Source: Drosophila pseudoobscura | Taxonomy: Eukaryota; Arthropoda; Insecta; Diptera; Drosophilidae | Reading direction: 5' to 3' | Assembly: GCF_009870125.1 (NCBI RefSeq) | Contig: NC_046683.1 | Span: 64,247,869 to 64,311,868, forward strand | Length of the DNA stretch: 64,000 bases | Shown here: positions 1-15,802 of the stretch, piece after piece | Layout: every line of letters starts with the position of its first letter | Position numbering within the stretch: the first letter of the stretch is position 1 | The notes under the pieces: generated by a model | What the model saw: only the letters and a program-made list of their open reading frames with translations | Databases searched by the model: none | Told to the model about the DNA's origin: nothing | Made by a program: the position numbers and the translations under genes

Positions 1-496
1 CCAAAATGTATAGCATACACAAAGGCGCCATTGTGCCATAAACGACCCAAATTTCTCGTTTCTCGTAGGCGCAAGCTACGCTTACGCTTACGCTTCGTTT
101 CGTACGGGATCCTAGATTAATTATTCATAATAACCTTCGTTTCGTGGCTTTGGATTTCCCTCTTCTCCTTGTTGGATTCGCATTAAAATGCATAACTCCC
201 TTTAATTAAATTTATGGCCATCTTTTAAGAAGAGGCCCAAAGAAATATTAGGTACATAGAAGCAGGTCTTGACCGAAAGTTATGAAAGATGAATGTAACT
301 TTCTCGAATCGGTAGGCCACACCATGTCCTGGGAGAGCGCCAAGTGCTGCTATCAATGTGTGTCACCGGGTCTCGGGTTCTCGAACGAACAGCAGTTGCA
401 AGTTCACTTTATTGCTAAAGTTTTGCCACTTTGTGGCACTCTCGGAATTGCCAACTCATCTTCTATAATGTTCTCTGGTCCTTGGTCTTTTCGCAG
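1..496 (+). other. intron of the first gene (upstream part outside the window)
   Basis: No coding sequence is supported here. The stretch ends in a clear pyrimidine-rich splice acceptor (cag at 494-496) that opens the first visible exon of the Gln-rich gene, so it is most simply the 3' part of an intron. Short open frames here have no coding character. Confidence 0.5.
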
Positions 497-2086
497 CCGA
501 TTCAGATGCCGAAACGGATGAGGACGAAGGCCACATCGAGGACGCCGAGAAGGCACAGCAACGCGACCGCGAGAAGCACGAGGAGAGCGAGGAGCAAAGC
601 AATAAGGATATCCAGGACTCTGACGAGGATGTGGCCGTGTCACTGCTGCGTGCCAAGAATCTATCGTTGCTGCAAAGCCAGTAAGCAATTCCTATACGAA
701 AGGATCTCCTCTGAACGCCCCACTAACAATGTTCTCCCCATTTCCAGGGAAATATCCTCAAGCCAACAGAACTTTTTCCGCATGCTGGACAGAAAGATCG
801 ATGAGGTGAGTACTGAAGATTATTCCGGCAAAACACTCTAGTAACCTATGACCCCTGCAGGGTCCCGACTACGACTCGGCCAGCGAGACGGAAGTCGCCT
901 TGGAGGAGGCACGTCTGAATGCCCTGCGCCAGCATTGGGAGTCCGCGAGCCTCACCGCCTCCATTTGCTCCTCCGCCAGCCGCTCGCTACAGACTACGCC
1001 CATCCGGCAGGTGCAGGTGCCGTTGAAGCAGCCACCGCGAAGCGCAGGGCTCCTACTCCAGCCCTCAGCGGCCTGTGGTACGATGGCCGCGACGGAGTAT
1101 CTACCTCAGCATGTTTTGGCGGGGCGACAACAGCAGCACCAGCAGCAGGCCGCAGTTCTCTACCAGCAACAACAGCAGCAGCAGCAGCAACAGCAGCTTA
1201 TCCTCCTGCCCCAGATGGATGCCAACATTGTCCATACGTCCACTGCTGCAGCCGCAGCGCAGCTTGCCCAGCTCCAACAGCAGCAGCAGCTCCAACAGCA
1301 GCAACAGATCCATCAGCAGCAGCTCCAACAGCAACAGCAGCAACTGTACCAACAACAGCAGCAGTATATGCTGTCCCTTCCCGCCGGAGTCATGCAGCAG
1401 AGCGTCAGTCCCAAGCGACTGATGTATGGAGCGGCGCCCTCGCCGCCGATCAGCTCCTGCCCTGTATCCGCAGCCCCTCCTTCCGTTCAGTATATCACAG
1501 CCGGCTCCCAACTCATGCAGCAGCCGGGTGCAGCGGGTTTCCTTAATGGCGCCGGCGCCAGCGGGGTGGGAGTGGGAGTGGGAGTAGGACGAGCGCCTTT
1601 GCAGCTGGCCTACTACGGCGCACCGGGCACTCCCCCCCAGGGAGCTGCGACATCGGCTTCCCTGAATGCCCCCGAAACGTACGAAATACAAACCGCTCCA
1701 CACAGCCAAAGTCAGCAACAGCAAAAGCAGCCGCCACCGCCACCGCCTCCGGGTGGCTACTACGGCGAGATCATGCACGGAGTGCAGGTAGGATCAAAAC
1801 GAACTTAACTTACAATAGATCCTAATAGATTTGTATGTTCTGTATGTCTTTCCAGCAGGCCGCACCCGCTGCGGAATACAAGTTTCCGGCGGCCATTAGC
1901 GTTCAGCGATTGGCGCCGCAAGTGCAGCGGCAGCTGCGCGAGACGCAGGAACTCATAAAAGACTCGTGCCCGCAGCTGTATGCCGCGGGCTATGGCAGCC
2001 CAGGACCACCGATACGCAATCCCAGCAGAAATCCAACTAGAACTAGACCCACCCTGGAGACCCAGTTCTCGCAGGAACTATCGTGA
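497..2086 (+). CDS. C-terminal part of an unrecognised Gln-rich protein (5' end outside window)
   Basis: Four exons join in phase: 497-680, 748-805, 861-1787 and 1856-2086 (stop TGA), giving the last ~465 residues. The first exon encodes a very acidic segment (DSDAETDEDEG and onward). The second gives QNFFRMLDRKIDE and the third opens with GPDYDSASETE. The third exon then becomes Gln-rich (several QQQQQ tracts encoded by mixed CAG/CAA), with a GVGVGVG run and a KQPPPPPPP stretch. The last exon is not repetitive and ends ETQFSQELS. No catalytic domain or membrane segment is visible, so I do not name the gene. The low-complexity middle suggests a scaffold or regulatory protein, which is inference. 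The last intron ends in a tandem CAGCAG acceptor (1853-1858). Transcription converges on the helicase gene. Confidence 0.75.
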
Positions 2087-2560
2087 TATCTATATATGTA
2101 ACAAACAGCAAGCAAACGCAAACGCAACCGTAGCAAAGGATAAAACCACATTCTGAACAGAATCAGTGTTAGATAAACCGCAGCCAAAGAACAGGAAGAA
2201 CTAATTAACCAAAACTATAAAAAACTACAAGAAAAAAAATCGCGAAAAGCCAAAAAAAAATCGAAGAAAATCAATTAAGAAATTGTAAAACTGCACTCGA
2301 TGTTTCAGACCCCTCCCGAACCGGGTAGATTGTGCCCCCCCATATACGACAAAACTATACGCGTATTAATTACTAAAACCACGGTTGCCACTATTAGTCC
2401 CAAAACACCAAAACTGGTCCTCTTTTTGATCGCTGGCCCACTTTTCCACCAAATGGTCCCTTTTTTTGCTTCTATTCATAGTTTTAATTCGATATTATTA
2501 CATAAAGATTTTGTACAATGACAAAAGCTATTATAAAAACGTCGTTTTATAGGTATAATG
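2087..2560 (+). other. proximal 3'UTR of the Gln-rich gene
   Basis: After the stop codon comes A-rich sequence with many short A runs (around 2160-2290) and no sustained frame. The texture resembles Drosophila 3'UTR. It appears to be cut off from its polyadenylation end (about 5.56-6.08 kb) by the satellite block, which is inference from sequence texture. Confidence 0.45.
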
Positions 2561-2569
2561 TCGGTCAAT

Positions 2570-4975
2570 CGATACCAATATTTCCACCGATCACAAGAAC
2601 GCTCAATACAGCCATAACGACATACAAATGTGAGGTCGACTTTTGCCAAATTTAATGATGATCGTTTGCGAAATTGATGTCCTATTTTCTGATGCCAAAA
2701 AGAAGTCAATCGACCCCAAATTCGAGGCTGGTCCCATGGCATTTCTTTGAAATCCTTAACAAGCACATTTTCCAAAGGCAACCAAAAAAATGAGGCATAC
2801 TTTTGGGGTTCCTCTTTCACTGTTAAGCATAAGTCCTTCAAGAACTTGAGGTCTCATCCGAACCCAAGCAATCAAGTATACTTTTCCGATCACAAGAAGT
2901 CGTGGCACGCCCAGAATGGCCTTCTAATAGCTCTAGTAAAGTATGATTGCTACTGATTACAGAAATCATGGCATTCTTTTGGGCGGATCTGTAGTTAAAA
3001 AGTAGATGTCCTCCCGGTCACGAAATGACATGCCACGCCCCGATCGGATGCCGTTTGGCAGAGATATAGCGTGAAGAAGAAACCAGTATTTGGTGTGAAA
3101 ATCAGAATCTTTCGAAGGCTATATCTTAGTCAAATAGGGCCAGATCGGTGAAGGACCAACTTTCCCAGGATAGCGAGGATCCAGCCCGTCGAACGGCATC
3201 GAAATCTCGACTAGGAAGACGGGGTCGATTTTTGGCAAATTTAATGATGGTTACATCATGATTTTTTGCGAAAATCGTGAGGACTCGGATGTCCTTTTTT
3301 CTGGTGCCAATCGCTTGGCAGGACTCTCCCGGTCTCGAAATGACATGCCACGCCCAGATCGGCCCATAAATAGTCCAAATATAGCGTGCAGAAGAAACCA
3401 GTATTTTAATGGTGTGAAAATCAGAATCTTTCGAAGGCTATATCTTAGTCAAATAGGGCCAGATCGGTGAAGGACCAACTTTCCCAGGATAGCAAGGATC
3501 CAGCCCGTCGAACGGCATCGAAATCTCGACTAGGAAGACGGGGTCGATTTTTGGCAAATTTAATGATGGTTACATCATGATTTTTTGCGAAAATCGTGAG
3601 GACTCGGATGTCCTTTTTTCTGGTGCCAATCGCTTGGCAGGACTCTCCCGGTCACGAAATGACATGCCACGCCCCGATCGGCCCATAAATAGTCCAAATA
3701 TAGCGTGCAGAAGAAACCAGTATTTTAATGGTGTGAAAATCAGAATCTTTCGAAGGCTATATCTTAGTCAAATAGGGCCAGATCGGTGAAGGACCAACTT
3801 TCCCAGGATCGCGAGGATCCAGCCCGTCGAACGGCATCGAAATCTCGACTAGTAAGACGGGGTCGATTTTTGGCAAATTTAATGATGGTTACATCATGAT
3901 TTTTTGCGAAAATCGTGAGGACTCGGATGTCCTTTTTTCTGGTGCCAATCGCTTGGCAGGACTCTCCCGGTCACGAAATGACATGCCACGCCCCGATCGG
4001 CCCATAAATAGTCCAAATATAGCGTGCAGAAGAAACCAGTATTTTAATGGTGTGAAAATCAGAATCTTTCGAAGGCTATATCTTAGTCAAATAGGGCCAG
4101 ATCGGTGAAGGACCAACTTTCCCAGGATCGCGAGGATCCAGCCCGTCGAACGGCATCGAAATCTCGACTAGGAAGACGGGGTCGATTTTTGGCAAATTTA
4201 ATGATGGTTACATCATGATTTTTTGCGAAAATCGTGAGGACTCGGATGTCCTTTTTTCTGGTGCCAATCGCTTGGCAGGACTCTCCCGGTCTCGAAATGA
4301 CATGCCACGCCCAGATCGGCCCATAAATAGTCCAAATATAGCGTGCAGAAGAAACCAGTATTTTAATGGTGTGAAAATCAGAATCTTTCGAAGGCTATAT
4401 CTTAGTCAAATAGGGCCAGATCGGTGAAGGACCAACTTTCCCAGGATAGCGAGGATCCAGCCCGTCGAACGGCATCGAAATCTCGACTAGGAAGACGGGG
4501 TCGATTTTTGGCAAATTTAATGATGGTTACATCATGATTTTTTGCGAAAATCGTGAGGACTCGGATGTCCTTTTTTCTGGTGCCAATCGCTTGGCAGGAC
4601 TCTCCCGGTCACGAAATGACATGCCACGCCCCGATCGGCCCATAAATAGTCCAAATATAGCGTGCAGAAGAAACCAGTATTTGGTGTGAAAATCAGAATC
4701 TTTCGAAGGCTATATCTTAGTCAAATAGGGCCAGATCGGTGAAGGACCAACTTTCCCAGGATAGCAAGGATCCAGCCCGTCGAACGGCATCGAAATCTCG
4801 ACTAGGAAGACGGGGTCGATTTTTGGCAAATTTAATGATGGTTACATCATGATTTTTTGCGAAAATCGTGAGGACTCGGATGTCCTTTTTTCTGGTGCCA
4901 ATCGCTTGGCAGGACTCTTCCGGTCACGAAATGACATGCCACGGCCCGATCGGCTCATAAATAGTCGAGATATAG
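2570..4975. repeat. ~319-bp tandem satellite array with diverged left edge
   Basis: A block containing the landmark CGAAATGACATGCCACG recurs at about 3018, 3332, 3651, 3970, 4289, 4608 and 4923. Spacing is 319 bp in the core and 314-315 bp at both ends, where the copies lack a four-base TAAT insertion. Core units are nearly identical, with a few linked variants: CTCGAAAT with CGCCCAGA in the units at 3332 and 4289, CACGAAAT with CGCCCCGA in the others. Much more diverged fragments of the same unit lie at 2632-2710 and 2881-2915. Each core unit carries a 70-codon open frame, but it is identical only because the DNA is. The family is not recognised; a tandem-repeat section of a Helitron-like element or a satellite locus is possible. 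Confidence 0.9.
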
Positions 4976-5019
4976 CCAAAGAAAAAATTAAATCTGACGT
5001 CAAATGGGCGATACCAGGC

Positions 5020-5440
5020 GAAAATATGATGATCCTTGATGGAGTCCTTACTAAGGATACTTGACCCAGTACTACAATTATATTTTCTTTTTTCGCTATT
5101 TGTGGCCCGATCCAGCCGTTCTATGGTTTCCTGTCACGTGGAGAACATCCTTTCTTTTATAGAGTCCTTGTAAAGGATACATTTTCTTCCCAAGTCAAAG
5201 ATGTGAACTCTTCTCTGCTATTTGTGTGCCGACTTCGGCTGATTTGGCTTCCTGTAATCGTAAGAATGTCTTTGAAGGATTACTTATCAAGGATCAATAA
5301 TACTTCCCCTCATACATATTAAGTTTTCTCTACCATTTCCTGGTTTGGAGATCTGGGCGGTCCATGGCTTCCTGAAATCCCAAAAATATCCTTTTCAATG
5401 GGGATTGATACTTTCCCAGGATCGTGAAGTCCAGACTAAT
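5020..5440. repeat. degenerate ~118-bp tandem repeat, about three copies
   Basis: The landmark GAGTCCTTACTAAGGATAC at 5042 recurs as GAGTCCTTGTAAAGGATAC at 5162 and as a weaker match near 5277, spacing 120 and 115 bp. Each is followed by TCTGCTATTTGTG-like and GGCTTCCTG-like blocks in the same order. The copies are far more diverged than the adjacent 319-bp array, so the two arrays have different ages or homogenisation rates. Each landmark is itself an imperfect inverted repeat (TCCTTACTAAGGA). Confidence 0.7.
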
Positions 5441-6077
5441 GTTCGGCAACCGAAATCTTGACGAAGAGAAAGGTATCGTGGCTTTAAAGCGGCTCAAGAA
5501 AGGTCAGTTTTTGGTCTCCAAAACCTATTTCAAGTGGCAACTGTGAAAACAACTACTAAACTTATGCGAAGCAACAAATACAACAAGCATTAAAACTAGA
5601 CAAAAAATAATATTCACGAGGCAGCCAAAGGATTATTAAAGGAGAGGAGAGGGTAGGAGAAAGCGCAAGGGGTTAATAGATATAGGAATCGAGTATAGCG
5701 TCATAAAGCGATATACAATATATGCAAATGCCACAAATGAAGGGAGAGGAAGCCCCCGAGAACAAAGCAAACACAAATCATACAAAGTACGAGTAAATAA
5801 TTATATATTGAAATGAAACAGTCTCATGCAAAAATTTTGTTATTCATAATTGTCATGGTGTAATTTTTTAACGATCAAATATTTTTCTGTCCAATTCTCG
5901 AAATGGTGTCAGCGATGGAACGTTCGTTGGAGATGATTAACCATTAGCGTATGAAGCTGTCTTGTCTTGTAATATTTGTATAATTTAGTTCTATTGATTA
6001 TTATGATAATTTTGGATGTATAATAGTTTTTCTTATATGAATATATATATTGTATGTATATGTATATTTAAATGAAA

Positions 6078-6083
6078 AATAAA
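6078..6083 (+). terminator. candidate poly(A) signal of the Gln-rich gene
   Basis: AATAAA lies in AT-rich sequence (5560-6080) that resembles a distal 3'UTR. It is the first good + strand signal after the satellite block that lies before the convergent gene's 3' end. If used, the 3'UTR would be about 4 kb and would contain the satellite. Confidence 0.4.
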
Positions 6084-6210
6084 AGAAAATCAATTAAGTT
6101 TAAACCTTAAAGAGAATGGAAAGCAGACATACCTTTAATTTTTATGAAGTTTGTAGCCAGTGGGATCGATCGGAGAAAGGAGAAACGCATTCGAATGTCT
6201 AATTAATTCC

Positions 6211-6216
6211 TTTATT
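6211..6216 (-). terminator. candidate poly(A) signal of the helicase gene
   Basis: TTTATT on the + strand (AATAAA on the - strand) sits about 850 bp beyond the helicase stop at 7064. The interval 6217-7063 holds AT-rich sequence and GT-rich runs with no coding character, consistent with a 3'UTR. Confidence 0.4.
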
Positions 6217-7063
6217 CATATCTGTTGTATCAATCAATTCTTGCTCAAAGGCTCACATAAAATGGAATTTCATTCTGTATTATTGGGTGTTAGACTTCAT
6301 TTTGTGGCTGTTTGTTGTTAGTTGTTTTATTTGATTTTGTTATTTTCTTTGAAGTACGCCGATAGGCAATTAATTAGACTAGTCACATAATATGGTTTAA
6401 GATGATATAATACGCGTTTGATTCTAAGAAATTGACATTTTTGTTTGTGTGTCCGTGAGTGTGAAAATTGTTCATGTCTTCGGTTTATACCCAGTTCCTT
6501 GTGGGTATAAACCTTTCCGAATTTGTATGTTGATTGTTTTTGGTTGTTTGGAGAGCATTGCAAACATTTGCTTGCATTGAGTGGTGTGTGTGGTGTCGAA
6601 TGAATGTTACATACAATATTCGAGAATTGTATATTGAAATCAAATACGCCCAGGGCCGTGGAAATATAAATGCCATCAATATTGCTGATCGGCACTCGAA
6701 TGCCCTACAAATTTGACTAAACCAAAATCTTATCAACTAATTGGGTTAAGGAAAACGATGAGATTTATCAAATTAAAAGCGTGTTTGATTCCAGTTTAAA
6801 CCATATTATATAGCTAAGACGTGGGCGGAGATCTACACAGAAGAACGTATCAATGTCGTCGCTCTAGACCAGAATCTCTGGATCGCGGATCTCTGGTCAG
6901 TGTGCGTCCTCCAAATAGGTGTGGTTTTCTGTGTGTGGGGTATGTGTGGGGTTTTGGTGTTTTTTGTTTGTTTGTAATGTGTGTGTTTGTAAGCTAAATT
7001 AAATACAGCAGAGCCGGGTCTACGTTTTGATAGCTTCTTTAGAAATGGCTTTGTCTGTGTGAT

Positions 7064-12349
<5,286 letters not shown>

Positions 12350-13022
12350 GGTTTTGTGATGTTTAATGTACAATTCTTCGCGAAATTATAAATTTTTATT
12401 GTAATTTTTTTTTCTGCGTTTTCACTTCACGAAATTTTCCAGCCCCGTAAATGAAGTGTGCCCGCAGATTTGTGAATAAAATATACCACCGGACATTCAG
12501 ATATATATCGAAATATTCCGTGTCATTTTGAGAATATACCTAAAAATACCGATGGGGAAAACGAACATAGCCCACTTAGCCCCCCTCTTTTTAAACAGGT
12601 GAACATCTTCAGTAAAAAAAAACGGAAAATGATATGGTATGTAAATTCTCCTTGTATATCCACCCCCTCTCTTTTCTTAAAGCCTAGTACTCAGATCGAC
12701 GAAATATGCGGTCGACTAAACGTGTGAAAAATTTCATTAGGGGCAGAGTGTGACCAGGTGCACATGCTCTAGGGTTACACTGTTAAAATCGGTTAGAAAT
12801 TCAAATTTGTATGATATCAAGCAGGAATATATTATGTGCGGGCGCTGTGGAACTGGAGGACTACAATACACATCATGTTCTTATCTCATTATCAATTAAT
12901 AAAATTAAAATATAATTGGCTTTCATTCGATTCATTCGATTTTTAGCCGGCTGGCACTTGATCGATTGCTTCCTTCCTGCTGTTCGTCGACGAAAGATCG
13001 AATATTTTTATATTTGCTCGTT
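12350..13022. promoter_or_regulatory. bidirectional promoter region between helicase and cGLR
   Basis: The genes are head-to-head. Visible elements: AAATATACC-type boxes near 12480-12560 (Ohler motif 6, on the - strand GGTATATTT), a near-match to Ohler motif 1 at 12746-12756 (GAGTGTGACCA) and a second near-match at about 12770 (GGTTACACTG). I see no TATA box at a convincing position. Motif 1/6 promoters are typical of broadly expressed fly genes. Exact start sites cannot be read from sequence alone. Confidence 0.5.
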
Positions 13023-13080
13023 CCACTAACCATACAGTATACAGTATCAGTAAACATTCGGTATACTGTATGGTTAGTGG
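13023..13080. mobile_element. 20-bp perfect inverted repeat with 18-nt loop (short foldback/MITE-like)
   Basis: The arm at 13023-13042 (CCACTAACCATACAGTATAC) is exactly complementary to 13061-13080, separated by 18 nt. The same arm pair recurs at 25896-25940. The ends read CACTA...TAGTG. No target duplication is visible here. It sits ~160 bp upstream of the cGLR start codon, probably in its promoter or 5' leader. The transposon superfamily is not assignable. Confidence 0.65.
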
Positions 13081-13238
13081 TGACAGTATCCAGCTCGTTC
13101 CCAGAAAATACCATCGGTTGCTTTTCCAGTATTAGTCGTTCGGATATCATACGAATATTATTCCTGATTGGTTCGACAAAGCTTAATAGATTGTTCTTGC
13201 TCCGATCAGTCGACTGCTGTCTCAGACGTTGATGAATC

Positions 13239-14365
13239 ATGGACTTTGCAAAGGAATTGCAAAATATTTTGGATGAGTTGCGTATTTCCGACAGTGATCG
13301 CACCAACTACACTAAGGATGCTATAGAAATCCAAAATCATGTGATTGAGAAATTAAAGTTGGCAGACGATAATTTCCACAAAGCATTTGATGGACTTAGT
13401 CTTGGAGGTAGGTTATGGGGCTAGCGGAAACCTTAGTTTTTCGTCAGCCAAATGAGTAATCATTGCTTTTTTTTCTAGGAAGCTACTTGGATAGGGTGAA
13501 ATTGAAAACCCCTGATGAATTTGATTTGCATATGAAGCTGAAGTTTCCATTCCCAATAACCCCGGAGAATGACGAGAAGGGATTCGTGCTCTTGTGTGCA
13601 AATTACCACAATCATCCTATCGTAGCCGGCAATTACATAAATCGAAAGAATCTTCAAGATTGGTTACGCGACGTATTCGATAGGGCGTTCAAATCAAAAG
13701 TAAGTCTTCGATGCAAGACTGGAGAGGAATATGACGTAATCTACACGGCCAAGGGCTACGGATGTGCCCACACCATTGAAGCTGAGGGGGAGACTCGTTC
13801 CATATCGTTCGATATCGTGCCAGCATTCGAGTTCGCTTCGGCCCAGTGGCCGTGCGGCAATCCAGGCATTTATAACAGCCGTAAGAAAAATATGCGTAAA
13901 TTCCCATGGTTCGCTGTACCGCAACACAAGCCGGGCTCAAGGGACGATCAGCGAACCTTTATGGTATGTGCCCCCCATTGGGAACGCCAGGTAACGCAGG
14001 ATATGGATAACTTCAAAAATGTGTTGCGCCTGATGAAGGGATTGCGCGACGCTCACGCGACCGATTTTCCTCATCTATCAAGCTACATGATGAAAACTGT
14101 CTTGCTCCATCAACTGGGAAAAGTTAGCTGGACAATGAATTTGTCGACTCTCTTTATAAAGATGTGGAAGTGTTTGGTAGATTATCTACTAAGTGGCTAT
14201 ATGAATTTTTTTTTGGTAAATGGCCATAACATTTTTGATCGGATGAGTCGTGGAGAAGTCCACACGTGCTACACTACAGCTTCACGCTTACTTGCGGAGC
14301 TTCAGTATGTTGAAATTAATAAAAACTACGACGAAATCGGCAAACTTTTTAAAGTTTTTGATTAA
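13239..14365 (+). CDS. cGAS-like receptor (cGLR), Mab21-type nucleotidyltransferase
   Basis: Family members sense nucleic acid (double-stranded RNA in fly cGLR1) and make cyclic dinucleotides that activate STING. Two exons, 13239-13407 and 13479-14365, join to 351 aa; the 71-nt intron falls inside the GGS motif. Residues 1-45 form the expected helical spine. The active site is complete as read: G57-S58, E70 and D72 in the DEFDLHMKL strand, and D168 in SISFDIVPAF. The C-terminal Mab21 helical half is present, including HQLGKVSW and a short helix-rich tail. There is no cGAS zinc-ribbon pattern, as in other insect cGLRs. Nucleic-acid binding and product specificity cannot be read from sequence. 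It could be orthologous to one of the D. melanogaster Mab21 family genes (cGLR1, cGLR2 or an uncharacterised one such as CG7194); I cannot tell which. A poly(A) signal AATAAA follows near 14416. Confidence 0.85.
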
Positions 14366-15802
14366 AACAACATTTGTATACATTAAACATTTTGTATTTG
14401 TGTTCTATTCTTCCAAATAAATTCATATCTTCGCCGGAAATGCTTGCCTTGCAAAATCTCAGCTTATTTTTCCAGCATCGTTTTTTTCTTTTATCAACAC
14501 GAAAGAATTCTTCACATTGGGGGTCGAAGCGTTTAATACCCTTCCAGATGGATGTTTCATATGGTGGTCCGATCTGACCGATTCAAGAATGATCTGTCTA
14601 TTAACTAAATAATAATAAGGAACATTTTATGGAAATAGCTTCAATACTGATAAGACTAGGTAGAGAAGACTAGAACGTAGGTTGTACAGTCGTACGTCTA
14701 CGTTTCTATGCTCATGCGCTTTCGATCTCCCTATGACGAATTTTTGTTCAATTTAAGTATATTCTGGGATGTCCCGAACTATAAATGCGACGTTAGCAAT
14801 CGATAAACAGGTACTGCGCACCTTTGTCGAGATAATAAGAAGATAATGAAGAAATAATAAGCCTAAAACGTTACGTTAGCGAAGATTAGGTACAATTTCT
14901 GGCAATTTTTTCAGTTAATTCAATATGTAAGAGACACATTATGAAAAATCTTTTCTCAATAATCATCTTTCTTGTAGTATAAATTAATCGAGAAAAATAC
15001 AAAAAATAAAATACCGAAAAGTGAACTTTTGCTTCTTTGAATGACATGGCATAATCCGATGTCATATTCATGCTGATCACAGAAAACATACCATAAATAA
15101 TTTCTGCTCTGAAACATTAACAAATTCCCTACAGATTCTGCTTGTTGTTCCCACAATACTGCTGACTTAAGCAATCTTCGCTCGGATAAAGCCCAATGGG
15201 AGGGAGGAGTGGCAGCATCGATGAGGAGCTGACTCGACTAAAACGATGATTGAGGGTACGGGTCCATTGGCAAGGCTAAACTTTCAAAGAGCTTTGCCGA
15301 TTCCGATGAATGCCGATGATTGAGGGTACGGGTCCATTGGCAAGGCTAAACTTTCAAAGAGCTTTGCCGATTTCCCCCTTCTTCGAAGGCAGACGGCATC
15401 CATGGAACCAATGGAGTGTCGTGAGCATGAAATCCAACATGCCACACAGTACGAGTACCACATTGCATTTGACATTCTAGGTAGGGGGTTTGATTTTATT
15501 ACTCTTACATATAATTTACATGTTGAGAGGTAATTTAGTTGAAAGAATAATGAGAGCATTTGTTTTTAAATGTGTGTTTTATAGGGTTTACTTAGGAATA
15601 CTATACTCCTTTAAAATAATCATATTAAAGCTGTCTCTGCTATATGCACACTATACAATTAACGTATAATGACTACAAGTCATACTCGTATGATCTAAGG
15701 TTCTAAATTCCTACTTAAGCAAGATCACAGTTGGTACAGGGAGCACCACCCCCTTTCTGAGAGAGAGAGCGAGAGAGAGAGAGCGGTAGAGAGAGTTCCG
15801 CT
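14366..15802. other. convergent intergenic region between cGLR and Galphaf
   Basis: Mostly AT-rich, holding the cGLR 3'UTR and the Galphaf 3'UTR. It includes a 70-bp-period duplication (15244-15372) and a purine microsatellite (GAGAGA) at 15757-15785 just beyond the Galphaf stop. Around 15370-15480 several frames are open at once with coding-like composition, but none has a supported start or splice context. Confidence 0.5.
15244..15372. repeat. two-copy tandem duplication, period 70 bp
   Basis: The segment beginning CGATGATTGAGGGTACGGG at 15244 is repeated, as read identically, from 15314. About 59 bp are shared per copy, with an 11-bp spacer that itself resembles the start of the unit. The identity implies a recent local duplication. 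Confidence 0.85.

Noticed and set aside
1101-1778. Long Leu/Arg-rich frame on the - strand
   Set aside because: Antisense shadow of CAG repeats in the Gln-rich exon.
3258-5064. Repeated 70-codon open frames in the satellite
   Set aside because: The frames are identical because the DNA units are identical. There is no start context, domain or conservation in the diverged copies.
15757-15785. GAGA run as a GAGA-factor promoter
   Set aside because: It lies just past the Galphaf stop, between convergent genes, so a simple repeat in the 3'UTR is the better reading.
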